DNA of 64,000 nt. Source: Naematelia aurantialba. Lineage: Eukaryota; Basidiomycota; Tremellomycetes; Tremellales; Naemateliaceae. The position numbers were made by a program, and so were the translations under genes. Numbering within the stretch: position 1 is the stretch's first letter; every line of letters begins with the position of its first letter. The notes under the pieces are model-generated. The model made no database searches. It saw only the letters and a list, made by a program, of their open reading frames with translations, and had not been told where the DNA came from. This document shows positions 20,330 to 30,687 of the stretch, one piece after another. The stretch covers positions 620,001 to 684,000 of the forward strand of contig JAKFAO010000012.1 of NCBI GenBank assembly GCA_021527695.1, given 5' to 3'.

Positions 20330-21317
20330 GACTCGAGACGGGCACTCGTGCTCGTACGATGCCAGCTTGGGGGGGACGGATAATCGCGATCGGGCGCCTG
20401 CTGTCCACGGCGTGGTAGCTCGCTCGTTGGGGGTGCTGCTAGCCAGGTAGAGTGGGCTACAACTGCCCTTTGCTGCTATTTGGGACAGAACGGGGTCCCT
20501 CGGAACCATATTCGACACCACCGGACCAGGTCAGCAGGCCATCGTTAGCGAGGGCAAGGCTGCCATGCTCCCCAAAGGACAGTCCCCGTCGCTCTACAGC
20601 GTAGGCACAGCAGCACGTTCACAAGAGATGCCTCGTGGTCGATCTCATCCTCCTCTTGAGCGCTGGGAAACCCGGAGGGTCGACGATCATAGTGCCTTCT
20701 GTCAGCGTGACGGTATACAATCCCGCTGCGCTCACATGAGTCTTTAGACGCACGGACTCGGGAGCCCATCTTCACGCTCGCTTGGCATCCGCGAGCCTCG
20801 GGCCACATCGCTCCGAAGAGGGCCAAGAGCGACCTCCTCCTCAACTGGTGGTCGTTGCACGTTCGCCAGGCAAGACGTTTGCAGTGGTTTCTGGGGCAGC
20901 TAATCCCGCTATACACGTCTGCTGACCACTCATCGTCACATTGGGGGTGTCAATCCCGCTAACGATCGCTCCGAGCCGAGTGGAACCACGCCCCGTGTTC
21001 CATGATGCAGCACCGACCGCTCTGGCCGACTTGGCATACCCCTTCCCAGCTCCACTGGGAGCAGGATCGAGGGCACAGCTGACATGGTGGTTGAGTGCGA
21101 AAGAGACGTGTTACGCAGTGCGACTTGTAGGGTGGGAAGCAGGTTGCATTGATCCGCATCGTACTTGCTGCCCACACCCCATTGCGCGTTTCAACAGTAC
21201 ATGTTCCTAGCACAAGCGAATACTACTCATCGCATTGGCTAGCCTCGCAACAGTGTTCTCGCTGTCGATGGCATCCGCTCTCTGTTCCTCGCTCCACTTC
21301 GGCGCCCACGATGCGTC
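20330..21317. other. Spacer between secreted paralogs 3 and 4, no gene seen
   Basis: About 1 kb in which I find no open frame with a recognisable domain, signal peptide or cysteine pattern, and no repeat of note. Confidence 0.5.
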
Positions 21318-22130
21318 TCAGTATGCCCCGCAGTTGTTGTCATCACAGCTGCCCTACCACGAGTCAGCAGCAGCCGAGACTCTTTGTGATCCAGCAGGAG
21401 AGCGTCCTCGTCTGGGACACCCCACAGCCCGAACAGAGTTGGCCTTGGCTAGGGGCTGCCCGCCACGACTAGCGTGCTACAGTATCTGCGGGTTAGGGTG
21501 TCTCCTCTCCTCTGCGATACAGAGCAACCTCCCGTTCGATCCACCCAGCTCGCTCCCAACGACCACCGTCCCACCCACATACGACCTCCTGAGTGAAGGC
21601 TGACCCGGCGGCAAAGACGCCGAACACCCCCTCGGCCCTTCATCCGGTGGCAAGTCGAGACTCAAGACTCGGGACTCACATGTACGAACCGATAACTCTG
21701 GTCCTTCGGGTCGAGGGGGAGGCAGAAGCCCGTTGCTGTAAACTTGTAGCTCGCGCTCTGGCACGAGCAGCTCCCGTCTGGAGAGGTCTTGACGAGACAG
21801 AATGCGTTGGCGGCGTCATCCCCCATGCCCGTATTGGGTATCTCGACGGACCCGCGGCCTGCTTCGCCCAGACACCCGGGATTGTGGATCGACACCCCCA
21901 GGCCCTTGTTGGTCGTACACGCGTCGTCTGAGGTTTAGCATCATTCCCTCAGTTCTCCTCACAGTGCACCATGCACCGTGCACAGTGGGTTGCCGTTGCC
22001 CAGGGGCTCGAGGGGAGGAAGACGAAGACGCACCATCGTAGAAATGCGCATAGTACCCAAGCGCGCTGACATTCGCCACCAGACCAAACAGGGTGCCGCA
22101 GAGCAGCACGGGGATACTCGAGAGCTTCAT
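21318..22130 (-). CDS. Small secreted eight-cysteine protein, paralog 4 (126 aa)
   Basis: Exons 22130-22034, 21927-21680 and 21353-21318 sum to 127 codons. The signal peptide is MKLSSIPVLLCGTLFGLVANVSA. Cysteines fall in DDAC, HNPGC, AFCLVKT, GSCSCQS, ATGFC and GSCDDNNC, the same order as paralog 2, and GRGSVEIPNTGMG is nearly identical to it. Intron 1 is phase 1 with GTGCGT, and intron 2 is phase 0 with GTGAGT. The second intron is unusually long here (326 nt) and the final exon encodes only 11 residues, so simple open-frame searches will miss the last two cysteines. A TATA-like TATAAC lies about 105 nt upstream. Function is unknown. Confidence 0.8.
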
Positions 22131-22233
22131 CGTGAGGATGACAAATTGGTGGAATGGTTCGCAGTCAGGCGAGAGGAGGATGCTCAGTCAGAGTGCTCGT
22201 TGGTGCCATGCTGATACTGCGCATGCTTGCGTT

Positions 22234-22239
22234 GTTATA
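22234..22239 (-). promoter_or_regulatory. TATA-like element of secreted paralog 4
   Basis: The minus strand reads CGTATAACAACGC, about 105 nt before the ATG at 22130. It is weaker than the GGTATAAAG of the other three copies. Confidence 0.4.
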
Positions 22240-22284
22240 CGTCGTGCGCTTCAGACTTCCCTTGTCGAGCTCTGACTTGCTGAT

Positions 22285-22376
22285 CAGCCATGAGTGATGT
22301 GTGATGTGCGATGTGCTGTGCGGGATGTGTCATGGGGGGTGTGTGATGTGTGATGTGCTGTGCGGGATGTGACATA
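22285..22376 (+). repeat. Short tandem repeat of GTGATGTG type
   Basis: Two near-identical copies of a unit of about 40 nt containing GTGATGTGTGATGTG and GCTGTGCGGGATGTG. The rest of the 22131-23177 gap is intergenic; I see no gene in it. Confidence 0.7.
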
Positions 22377-23177
22377 TGGGGTATTGTGTTACGTGTTTAA
22401 TGAGGCCATCGTTCAGATCAGCAAGCCCAGTGCGCAACATCAGTCGCCTATGATCAATGATCAATGATCACCAGAATATCCGAATGGAGCAGCAGCATGT
22501 CAGACATCCAACAACACACCCATACCCCATGCGTCTCATCCCTTCACTCCTTGTAAGCAATGGTCACTTTGGACCTTCACTCCTTATAAGCGATCACGAC
22601 TTTCACCCCTCCCTCAGAGTCGATCATGACTTTCCACTTGACCCCTTACTCTTATGAGGTCCTCGTGAATTTCGGCGTGGGAGCCGTGGATCTAGTTATG
22701 CCACTCGTCGATACGTCGATATAGTTTAGCACCAAACGTCGCGCTACGCCCAGGGCCAAGTTATACGCCAAACGGGTATGCGCCAAGCCGGTATGGCTGC
22801 AACCGAGTGGCGCGACGCCATCGCCTCCTTTCATAGTCCACCTCGACCGACCATCCGGAAGATCGTCGCGACCACCCACTCCTTGCTCTCGGGTGAGTTA
22901 TACGTCAGCGCAGTCGGTACAGATTGGCAAGCTTTGATGATTTCCCGCCAATTCCAATCTGATCTACCATATACAGTGCCATGTCTCGGCTCACGGCTCT
23001 CCGTTATCATCCCGCTGCAGGACCACATGGCACGACTGACGAACCATCAACATTCATGCTGCATCTCCATATATGTGTGCTATCCCTGCGTGACTTGTTC
23101 TTCCTCGATGCGACATGCTCCGCCTAGACTGCTCAGCAGGTCTTGGCGTAAGTCGAAGTGTGGCTCTGTCCCCGCCG

Positions 23178-25633
23178 TCAGTCATCACCCCGGGGCTTCT
23201 CAAACAGTCTTACCGAAATATGCTTCTTGTCAAGTTCCTGGTTCTTGTCATCCATCTCCCTGCCCGCCTTGCTCGACTTGCTTGCGATAGACATCGAATA
23301 GCTAGGTCCCCGGTCGTTGAGAAGATCCTCCGTACTGTAGCACATCAGCAAGGACCAATGAAAATACCGCGACCAACCAAACGTACACTTGCAAAATATC
23401 CTCAATGAGCTTCCTCGCCAAGTCGCCCGACAGTGACTCCCGCACGACGACACGAAGGATCTCGGTGCCCTCACAGTCTGGCGGCAAAGGGTAGCTGTAG
23501 AAGCGTCAGCTCGGTGTATCGCCATTCGGGTGACTCTGGGAACAGACTTTGGCACAATCCAGCCGATGCCTCTCAACTGAAGCTGCACCCAAGCCTGCTT
23601 GACCCCGGGGTACTGCGCCCTGACCTCATCGGTGAATTTGAACGACACGACAGGTAGACCCTCCTCGTAGAAAGCGGCGTCATCTTCATTGATGGGGGAT
23701 TTTCCCTTCACGAGTTGTTGGGCGGCTCCAGAAATCGCCGGCAGTGCGCCGCTGGGCTTTGGAAGGTGGATCTGGGAAAGGATGTCAAAGTAGCCCGAGT
23801 TCAAGAGTGCCCGCGAGATGAGGCGAGCCTTTGCCAGGTTATTCTCCATGATGCGGCGGTAGCCGTCGAATCCGAGATTGAGGACTGACGATCGTCAGAG
23901 GGTGCTCCGACGGTGCGACTCACAATTGAACATCTGGGCGAGGATGGGGTGGGCTGGTCTGCTGAAGTTCAGATTGAAAGAGTAGTCAGTCTAATGGCGT
24001 CAGCCGGAAAACTACCATTAGCGGGAGGATCATACCGCGCCAAGGTAATGCAGCTCGAAAATGAGGTCTTTTGGGAGATATTCTGCACTTCGCCAGATGA
24101 TCCATCCGACACCAACGGAGCCTTGAAGAATCAGTAATGACTTTTCCAATAGTAAATGTGGCACGTACTCATTCCGTACTTGTGCCCCGACGCGTTGATC
24201 GACTGGACCCTCGGGATTTTGAAGTCCCAGTCAAAATGAGGGTAGGCGAAGGGTCTATCTGATCAGGGGGACACCAAGAGGAAAACGCCAACTCACGCAA
24301 CAAACCCGCCCGAGGCAGCGTCAACGTGGATAGGAACGTGGTTGCCAGTCTGCTCCTCGTACTTGTCCAACTCGGCGGCCATGCCAGTGACCGACTCAAA
24401 GACACCAGTGTAGGTGGATCCTAGAATGCTGCAGGTGTTAGTTAAAGGTATACGTGGCAGTCGAGAAGCTGACACAAAGACACCAATGGTGTTCTCGTCG
24501 ACAAATTTTATGGCGTCCTTCGGGCCCATTACATAGTTGCTCTGATATGATCAGCCCGGGTGCCGCCATCATGGTATCTCTCACCTCCTTGGTGACCGGC
24601 ACCAAGCGGCATTCGACCTCGAAGTATCTGGCAAACTTTTCGAGCGCAACCTGAGCATCGGCGCCCATGACGATGTTTGGACCGGGATTGTGGATGTCCT
24701 TGCCGGCCGCCTTCATCTTGTCTTGCCACCTGCGCTTGAGCGCAAGACCGCCCAGCATGATGGCTTCGGAAGAGCCTGTGGTGGCAGTCCCCATAGCAGT
24801 GGCCTCCTTGGGTGCGTGCCACAGGTGAGATATCATGGACTGGCATCGGGTGAGCTTTCTCATGACTGAGAGGAGGGAGAATAGGAGACGTACGATGCAT
24901 CGCTCGTGGATCTGCTGAGCAGCGGGGTACTCATCTTGGTCGACCAGGTTCTTTGCACACGTCAGTTGACAGCAGGAAATGTAACGTATTGCTATTCACC
25001 TTGTTGATATTCTCAGAGATGAGTCTGTCGCACTCGTCAGGGACCCAAGTATGGACGAATCTACAGGCTCATCAGCTTCTGGCCGTGCTCCAGGGAAGTG
25101 AATTGACGAAGCTAGGTTCATGTTCGGGTTTCCATCTGCCTGATCAGCAAGTGCCCTCAAATAGCCTGTATGGCAGTTGTGACATACCGAGGATGAGCTC
25201 GTCGTGTAGGATCTGGTAGGCGACTTTGGGGTCCACTCCGGACGAGGGCATGCGGTACTTGGGCACCTCGGTGTCGACCTCGTACCGTGATCCATATGCA
25301 ATGTCATGCAGGTCTTGTCTACCAGTGTAAGCGGACGACCCTTGTCAAGCCCATCACCCAACGACTCTAGAGTACCACTCTCAACAGAGACAGCTAGACG
25401 GAAGGACAGCATGGCCCTTTGACGCGACAGGGAGAAAGTATCGGTCGTAGAGGACCCGAGGCAAGTCACCATCTCGGGCGAGCAGGAAGAACTCAAGGAT
25501 AGACAAATAGTCGGACGGAGAAGAGCAGGAGACAAGGACAAGAGACCCACCTCTTTCCGGTATGTTTGTGAATCGGATGGTCGCGAGACTCTGCAATGAG
25601 CTTGTCCGCATCGACGTGTCGCCCGAGAGCCAT
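23178..25633 (-). CDS. Glutamate decarboxylase (PLP enzyme)
   Basis: The enzyme converts glutamate to GABA and CO2 in the cytosol. The ATG at 25633 gives [15 protein letters not shown]. Later exons carry [54 protein letters not shown], and INASGHKYG, where the Lys forms the PLP Schiff base. The C-terminal part has [29 protein letters not shown] and [19 protein letters not shown]. The last exon ends in LFEKPRGDD. About a dozen exons are separated by short introns. All group II decarboxylase landmarks are present and in order, so it should be active. The C-terminal tail is Lys-rich. Nothing in the neighbourhood suggests a GABA cluster. Confidence 0.93.
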
Positions 25634-25757
25634 GTTGATGTTCGACTTGGGGTCGGGGCAGTAGCTGGCAGAAGGGCAGGCGTCGAACAAGACGACAGTA
25701 AGGTAGAACAGCAGATAGAGAGCAGGTAGAGAGAGAAGGAGAGCGAGAGACAGAGAG

Positions 25758-25780
25758 AAGGAAGGAAGGAAGGAAGGAAG
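25758..25780 (-). repeat. (GGAA)n microsatellite in the glutamate decarboxylase leader
   Basis: Five to six GGAA/AAGG units (TTCC on the gene's sense strand), about 130 nt upstream of the ATG at 25633. Confidence 0.8.
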
Positions 25781-25960
25781 AATCAAGCAGGCGACGAAAC
25801 GTGTGCACTGCAAACTGTCAAAACAGTCGACACGACGTCACCATCCTCGCCAAAACAAGGAAAATCCCGGGGCCCCGATCGCCTGGACAGTCTATTTCGG
25901 GCGACGCGGCGTGAAGAGAAACTATTCGTTACAAGCAGCACAGGTGAATACAACAATGTC

Positions 25961-27123
25961 CTACTGGAAAACACCTCGCCGTATTGCGTTACGCACCGCC
26001 AGAGTCGGTAACCACACGCCCCATACCTGCGTGATGATCACCACCACGATCTCTACTACGAGGAAGCCAATCAGACTAGATGCTGTCAGCGTTGACTCTA
26101 CGAGTTCCTTCTCCACGAATATGTCACGTAATCCGACAGTAAACGAGGGTGCAAAAGTGCGACCGAATCCAGAGCGGCAAGAGGGAGCATGACCTAAGCT
26201 TCTGATAGAGAGGAGAGAGCGGCACGAGTACTGACAAGCTTGTGCCACGACCAATCCGAGCCACATACGTCTCATCCACCTGACCCTTTCCAACATACGC
26301 GCAGATAAACGCTGCAAGCACAAAGATCGCATTCAAACTTAGCCACACGGCTGTATACAGCGGTTGCCTGACAAAGCGCGCACACCAGAGCCGCTTGGAC
26401 CGTGGCTCGCCGTCCACCACCGTCCACGGCCAAATCAGGCGATTTTGCTTGGTCCCGTTGGGGAGGTCGTAGATCGCCCGCCGGGGAGGCTGTTCTACCA
26501 GTGGCACGTGGACTGTCCCGAGGTATACCAGCATAAACGTCAGGTGTTGGAGCAGCGCTGTGGAAGTGGCCATCAGTCTTACTCGTATTCAGTTGACGGG
26601 CGACGAGGGACAAGACTCGCGAAAGATCAAGAGTGCGCCAGCAGCGCCCAACGAGTTTGCAATTGCGCTAAAACACCGCGTCAGCCGACAACGTCTGAAA
26701 TCCGACGATGTGGAAGCTCGCGCCAGGGACACGTTCCTCGTTGGCGTTATAGCGAATAGAGACTGACCTTGGAAGGGTGAGTCCCGCGGTGGGGCCGTCC
26801 GATGCCGTCTTCGGGACAGTCCAAAACCCGCTCTTCCAGCACGTCGTGTCCCCGTCCCCGACTTCACTCCACGAACAAATCCCCCACACGCCAAACCCAT
26901 ATACCGTCCCGCCCGAGTGAACCTCCACCAGCCACCCCAGTATACCCATGTTAGAGCCGGTTTGCTGATCCGTGTCGATCAACGGCACGTTGAAGAAGTA
27001 GACCCAGACCAGGAGCGCGAATGACACAAAGAGCAGGAGCACGACAAACCAGTATCGAATCCCGCCGACCGGGAGGGCCGCAAAGTCCGACTTGTACTCT
27101 TCAGCATTTCGCTTCTTGGCCAT
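25961..27123 (-). CDS. Four-span membrane protein, possibly Sur7/PalI-like
   Basis: Exons join to give a short basic cytoplasmic N-terminus (MAKKRNAEEYKSDF), a first membrane helix (WFVVLLLFVSFALLVWVYFF), and a loop containing GFGVWGICSWSEVGDGDTTC. A second helix is in SAIANSLGAAGALLIF, a third in LLQHLTFMLVYLGTVHV or TAVWLSLNAIFVLAAFICAYV, and the last in LIGFLVVEIVVVIITQVWGVW. It ends IRRGVFQ. Four membrane spans with a W-G-C...C extracellular loop after the first helix are typical of the Sur7/PalI superfamily of plasma-membrane proteins. That assignment is tentative. Upstream in-frame ATGs at 27192 and 27225 are possible starts. Confidence 0.7.
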
Positions 27124-27372
27124 CTTGCTTGCACGAGACGCAGGGTTGTTGTTGACCTTTGCTGCTCGATTCCGACCGCATATTTCTTCCATCGATTCAG
27201 CCGATAAAGCGGTCAAAGGATGCAAAGGAGCTGTTGGTCAAAGGATAATTAGTCAGACCCCGTACAATACGGTGTCTCGTAAGTGGTCGTGTGTATCACC
27301 GCAAACGGTGAGTAGAAGTGGACCCGGCGAAAATTTGCTAGGCATGGACATACAAGTAGACAGTCTATGCAT

Positions 27373-28845
27373 CTAAGGCTTATCCCGCCTTGTTTTGCGC
27401 ACGACATCTCGTCTCTTCATTCCCGCCTCCACGCCGATCCCCGCAAAGACGACCGCCACGCCCGCCCACTGTCCCTTTGATAGTTTGTGGTCGAACACAA
27501 CGACACTCAGCAGCATGGTGAACAGCTTCCGCGTGACCGTGACCATGACGAGTGTGAGACTCCCAAAATGCTGGATGGTCTCAAAGATGAACAACTGGCC
27601 GAGTCCACCTAGAAGAGCATATGCGAGGAGGGGCGAGAGGGCGGTTGGGTGAGTGAGGAGGAACTGGATTGATTCAACAAACGCGGGAGGAGCGAAAGTG
27701 ATGGGTGCCGAGGGAACATCGGGCAACAAATGCGTCGCGAGAGGTGTAGGGAGGTGATGCAGCATTGACATGGGATGCGACGGGAGCGGAAAGAGCATGA
27801 GGGGCAAGAGGAGCAGTTGAGTCAAAAGAGCCATGGTGAACATCATTTGCTGTCCGGTAAAATGGGGGTATGTCGCGAAAATTTGATCTTGCGTAGAATT
27901 GGTCAGACCGTCAATGAACAGACTAGCATCATATGAGCTGGATGCTGGCCCCTTTTGCTAAAGCACCGAGCTCACCCGATACCAAGGAGGGTAAGACCGT
28001 AGACACTGTCTGAGCCACCTTTCTTTGATCCCCCGCGACCGAAGAGCATGAACATGCTGATTCCAACCGTGACGAGCGCGACCACGAGATACTTGTGCGC
28101 GCCGAAACGCCGTCGATACAGCAGAACATTCAGGAGCAAGACAGGAATGAGCTTGCAGGACTGCATCGAGACATCAGCAAAGGGCAACACATCGTACCTG
28201 GCGCACGGCGCCTCTGAAACCGCGTGTCTGGACTCACCTTGCCGAGAACCATGGTAGGGTACGATATATGTCTCAGTGCAAGGAACCCAATGGGACCTGC
28301 CAAAGTCTGGAACACCGAGACCTGCAATAACAGCGCCGGCAGAGTCTTGTGCCAAGGCACAACGAGGTTTTCCTTCCCCCCCAACGTACCCTTTCCATCG
28401 CGTTTCTCTTCGCGGACAGATGAGCGTTGACCAGCACCTCCTGATCCTGATCCTGACCATAAAAGTGACAGGCCAAGGATGGTAGTAAGGCTTTCACTAG
28501 ATGTTCTTCCCGATCGCCATGCCTTGATACTCAAGTACACTAATGCCGACAGGCAGGAGGCAGTGGCTTGAGCAAAGTTGAGGAACAGAGGCGAGGGGAA
28601 TCGGTCGCCGGTCGTGTGTTCGGGGTATATAGTGGGGAAGGGTACCGATACTAAAGTCCTTCAGTGTTCGTTCTTCTGCCTTCCACCTCTCGCTCTTCCA
28701 CACTCTTTGTTGATGAAAGTTGAAGGAAGAGAAACATGAAGGATGGAGCAAGGAGGAGTCACTCACGTCTTTCTTGGGCAATCGCCCAGAGGAGAAACGC
28801 AGCATAGACCCCCAAGACACACACTCCCAGCCTTAGGGCTCCCAT
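27373..28845 (-). CDS. HUT1: UDP-galactose transporter homolog (HUT1/SLC35B1)
   Basis: This nucleotide-sugar/ATP transporter of the UAA family sits in the ER membrane. The N-terminus [20 protein letters not shown] is characteristic of HUT1. Next come [48 protein letters not shown] and [19 protein letters not shown], all family signatures. [20 protein letters not shown] is followed by [12 protein letters not shown]. The last exon contains [39 protein letters not shown] and [10 protein letters not shown]. The C-terminus is very basic ([14 protein letters not shown]) but lacks a canonical KKxx. About ten membrane spans, complete. The exons in order are separated by short introns. Confidence 0.92.
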
Positions 28846-29318
28846 CCTCGCTGTCGTGAGTTGAAGACGAGATCGAGACCGAGCAAAACACCGATCAGAC
28901 TGTCAGTGAAACTGGAAACGTTGTTTGAAACGCTCGCCGAAAACACGTCGACGACACGGTCGGAGCCCCGCGATCCTAGCCACGTGTGCGTCGCGTGTGA
29001 CCTAAAGCTGATCTTTGGTGCGACGTGCAGAGAGAGAGGTTGAGCTCAAGATCCTACGAGGTTGGCCAAAGCAGCGGTCCCGTGCAGCAACGTTAGGGCA
29101 GTGTCTGCGCGGCTCGTGTCCAGCGTCGTTAAGATGTCAGCTGGTCTGCTGGAAGCAGAGTTGGGCGTGTCGCCTCGCACCGGCCTATTAAATTCGGCCC
29201 GGTTCCGGCGTCGAGGCGGTTTCCATGTCGGTCTGTGCTGTGACTGAATTCCGACACACAGGTCTTCGGTGCAGGACGTCTGCTTCCTCCCATCTGCACA
29301 CTTCTCTCGCACCGCAGC

Positions 29319-30620
29319 ATGCCCACTTTGAGCGAGCCTGAGTCACTCTTGAGCCTCTCGCACCTGTCTTCCTCGCCCGACCACCCCCTCTCGTCATGGC
29401 CCTCTCTCCCACCAGACCCGCGGGGCAGGACGGCCCTCCTCACTCCCGCACTCGTGTCAGCCGCGTCGTCAAACATCATAAGTGGCCAGCGATTCGCACT
29501 TGACTGGCCTGTATATCCCGCCTCCATCCCGCTGTATGGACGGATGCTGACCGAACATACCGTCAAACGCGTGGACCGGCGCACGGCTCGTAGTGCCGTC
29601 GAGGCGACAGAGAAGGGCGAGCCTTGGCAGCCGTGTTTCGACGACTTCCTCCATCTAAACACGCAGGGCACGACACAGTGGGATTACTTTATGCATTACT
29701 CGTATCCCCATTCAGGCCTGTTCTATGGCGGACTCACATCAGATGACATTGAAGCGGAAAGGACGGGGGATATCGGCGTCGCAGGTCAGTACCAGACATA
29801 TTTCCCTCGTATTGAGGAAGTGGGAAAAGAGGTGGGGCGGGAGGCGACCCGCTGTACGAAACGCCGAGATGACCAAGTATGAAGAGGAATTTGAGCACTT
29901 TTAGATATAGCACCTAGCTGAATAGACGACGTAGCTATTGCCAAAGCAGGCGGGATCCAGACTCGCGGTATACTCGTGGACCTACCGCTATTCCTCTCCG
30001 AGACCGGTCAAGCCCCACTTGATCCGTTCACCGGCCGAGCCGAGTTGGACACCCTTTTCGCTGGCATAGAGCACTTCAAGCTTGATCCTCAAGTAGGAGA
30101 CGTGCTCCTCCTTCGCCTCGGCTTTGAGGATGCCATCCAGGAGAATATCGAGCGGGTCAAGTCGGGCGAGGAGAGTAGGCTCAAGGGGAATTGGGCGGGC
30201 ATGGTTGCCAGCCACGAGCTTGCCAGGTGGTTGTGGACCAAGGGGATCGTCGCTGTTGCGACTGATGGTCCGACATTTGAAGAATGGCGTGAGTCCTTGT
30301 TATTTCCCCGGACCTCCCATCTGCGTCGTCCCTTACCTACATGACCTCTTACCCGTTTCGCCACCCCGGGTACGGTCACTACCTACTTGCCTTGTCGCTG
30401 AACAGAGACTAAACCTATTCCAGCCGCACCCGACATAAACATGTGCATGCACCCGATTCTGCTCTCGGGAATGGGCATCATGATAGGCGAACTGCTGCGG
30501 CTCAAGGCGCTGGCCGAGGAATGTCACAAGCAGAGCCGGTGGAGCTTTTGGTTCAGCAGCTGTCCGTTGATGATAGAGCACGGAATTGCCAGTCCTCCAA
30601 ATGCTGTCGCCATCATGTGA
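29319..30620 (+). CDS. Cyclase/kynurenine-formamidase-fold hydrolase, fungal type
   Basis: Three exons give about 370 residues of the putative cyclase family, metal-dependent hydrolases that include bacterial kynurenine formamidases. Exon 1 holds LDWPVYPASIPLYGR and the metal-site region FDDFLHLNTQGTTQWDYFMH. Exon 2 joins after GDIGVA with DDVAIAKAGGIQTRGILVDL. It continues with QVGDVLLLRLGFEDA and ARWLWTKGIVAVATDGPTFE. Exon 3 gives MCMHPILLSGMGIMIGELLR and ends IASPPNAVAIM before TGA at 30618-30620. Classical members use HxGTHxD; the fungal subgroup has a QWD variant, seen here. The substrate is unknown. It is probably cytosolic, since there is no signal peptide. Confidence 0.82.
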
Positions 30621-30687
30621 TGGTCACACCATCGCCGCCTAGGGATAACAACAGAGTCACCAGGACAAGACTGTACTGTATGATGCA

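Noticed and set aside
16145..22380. Transposon or insertion around the secreted gene cluster
   Set aside because: No terminal inverted repeats, transposase, reverse transcriptase or target-site duplication seen.
29129..29671. Minus-strand frame opposite the start of the cyclase gene
   Set aside because: It is antisense to a well supported coding exon and has no recognisable domain.
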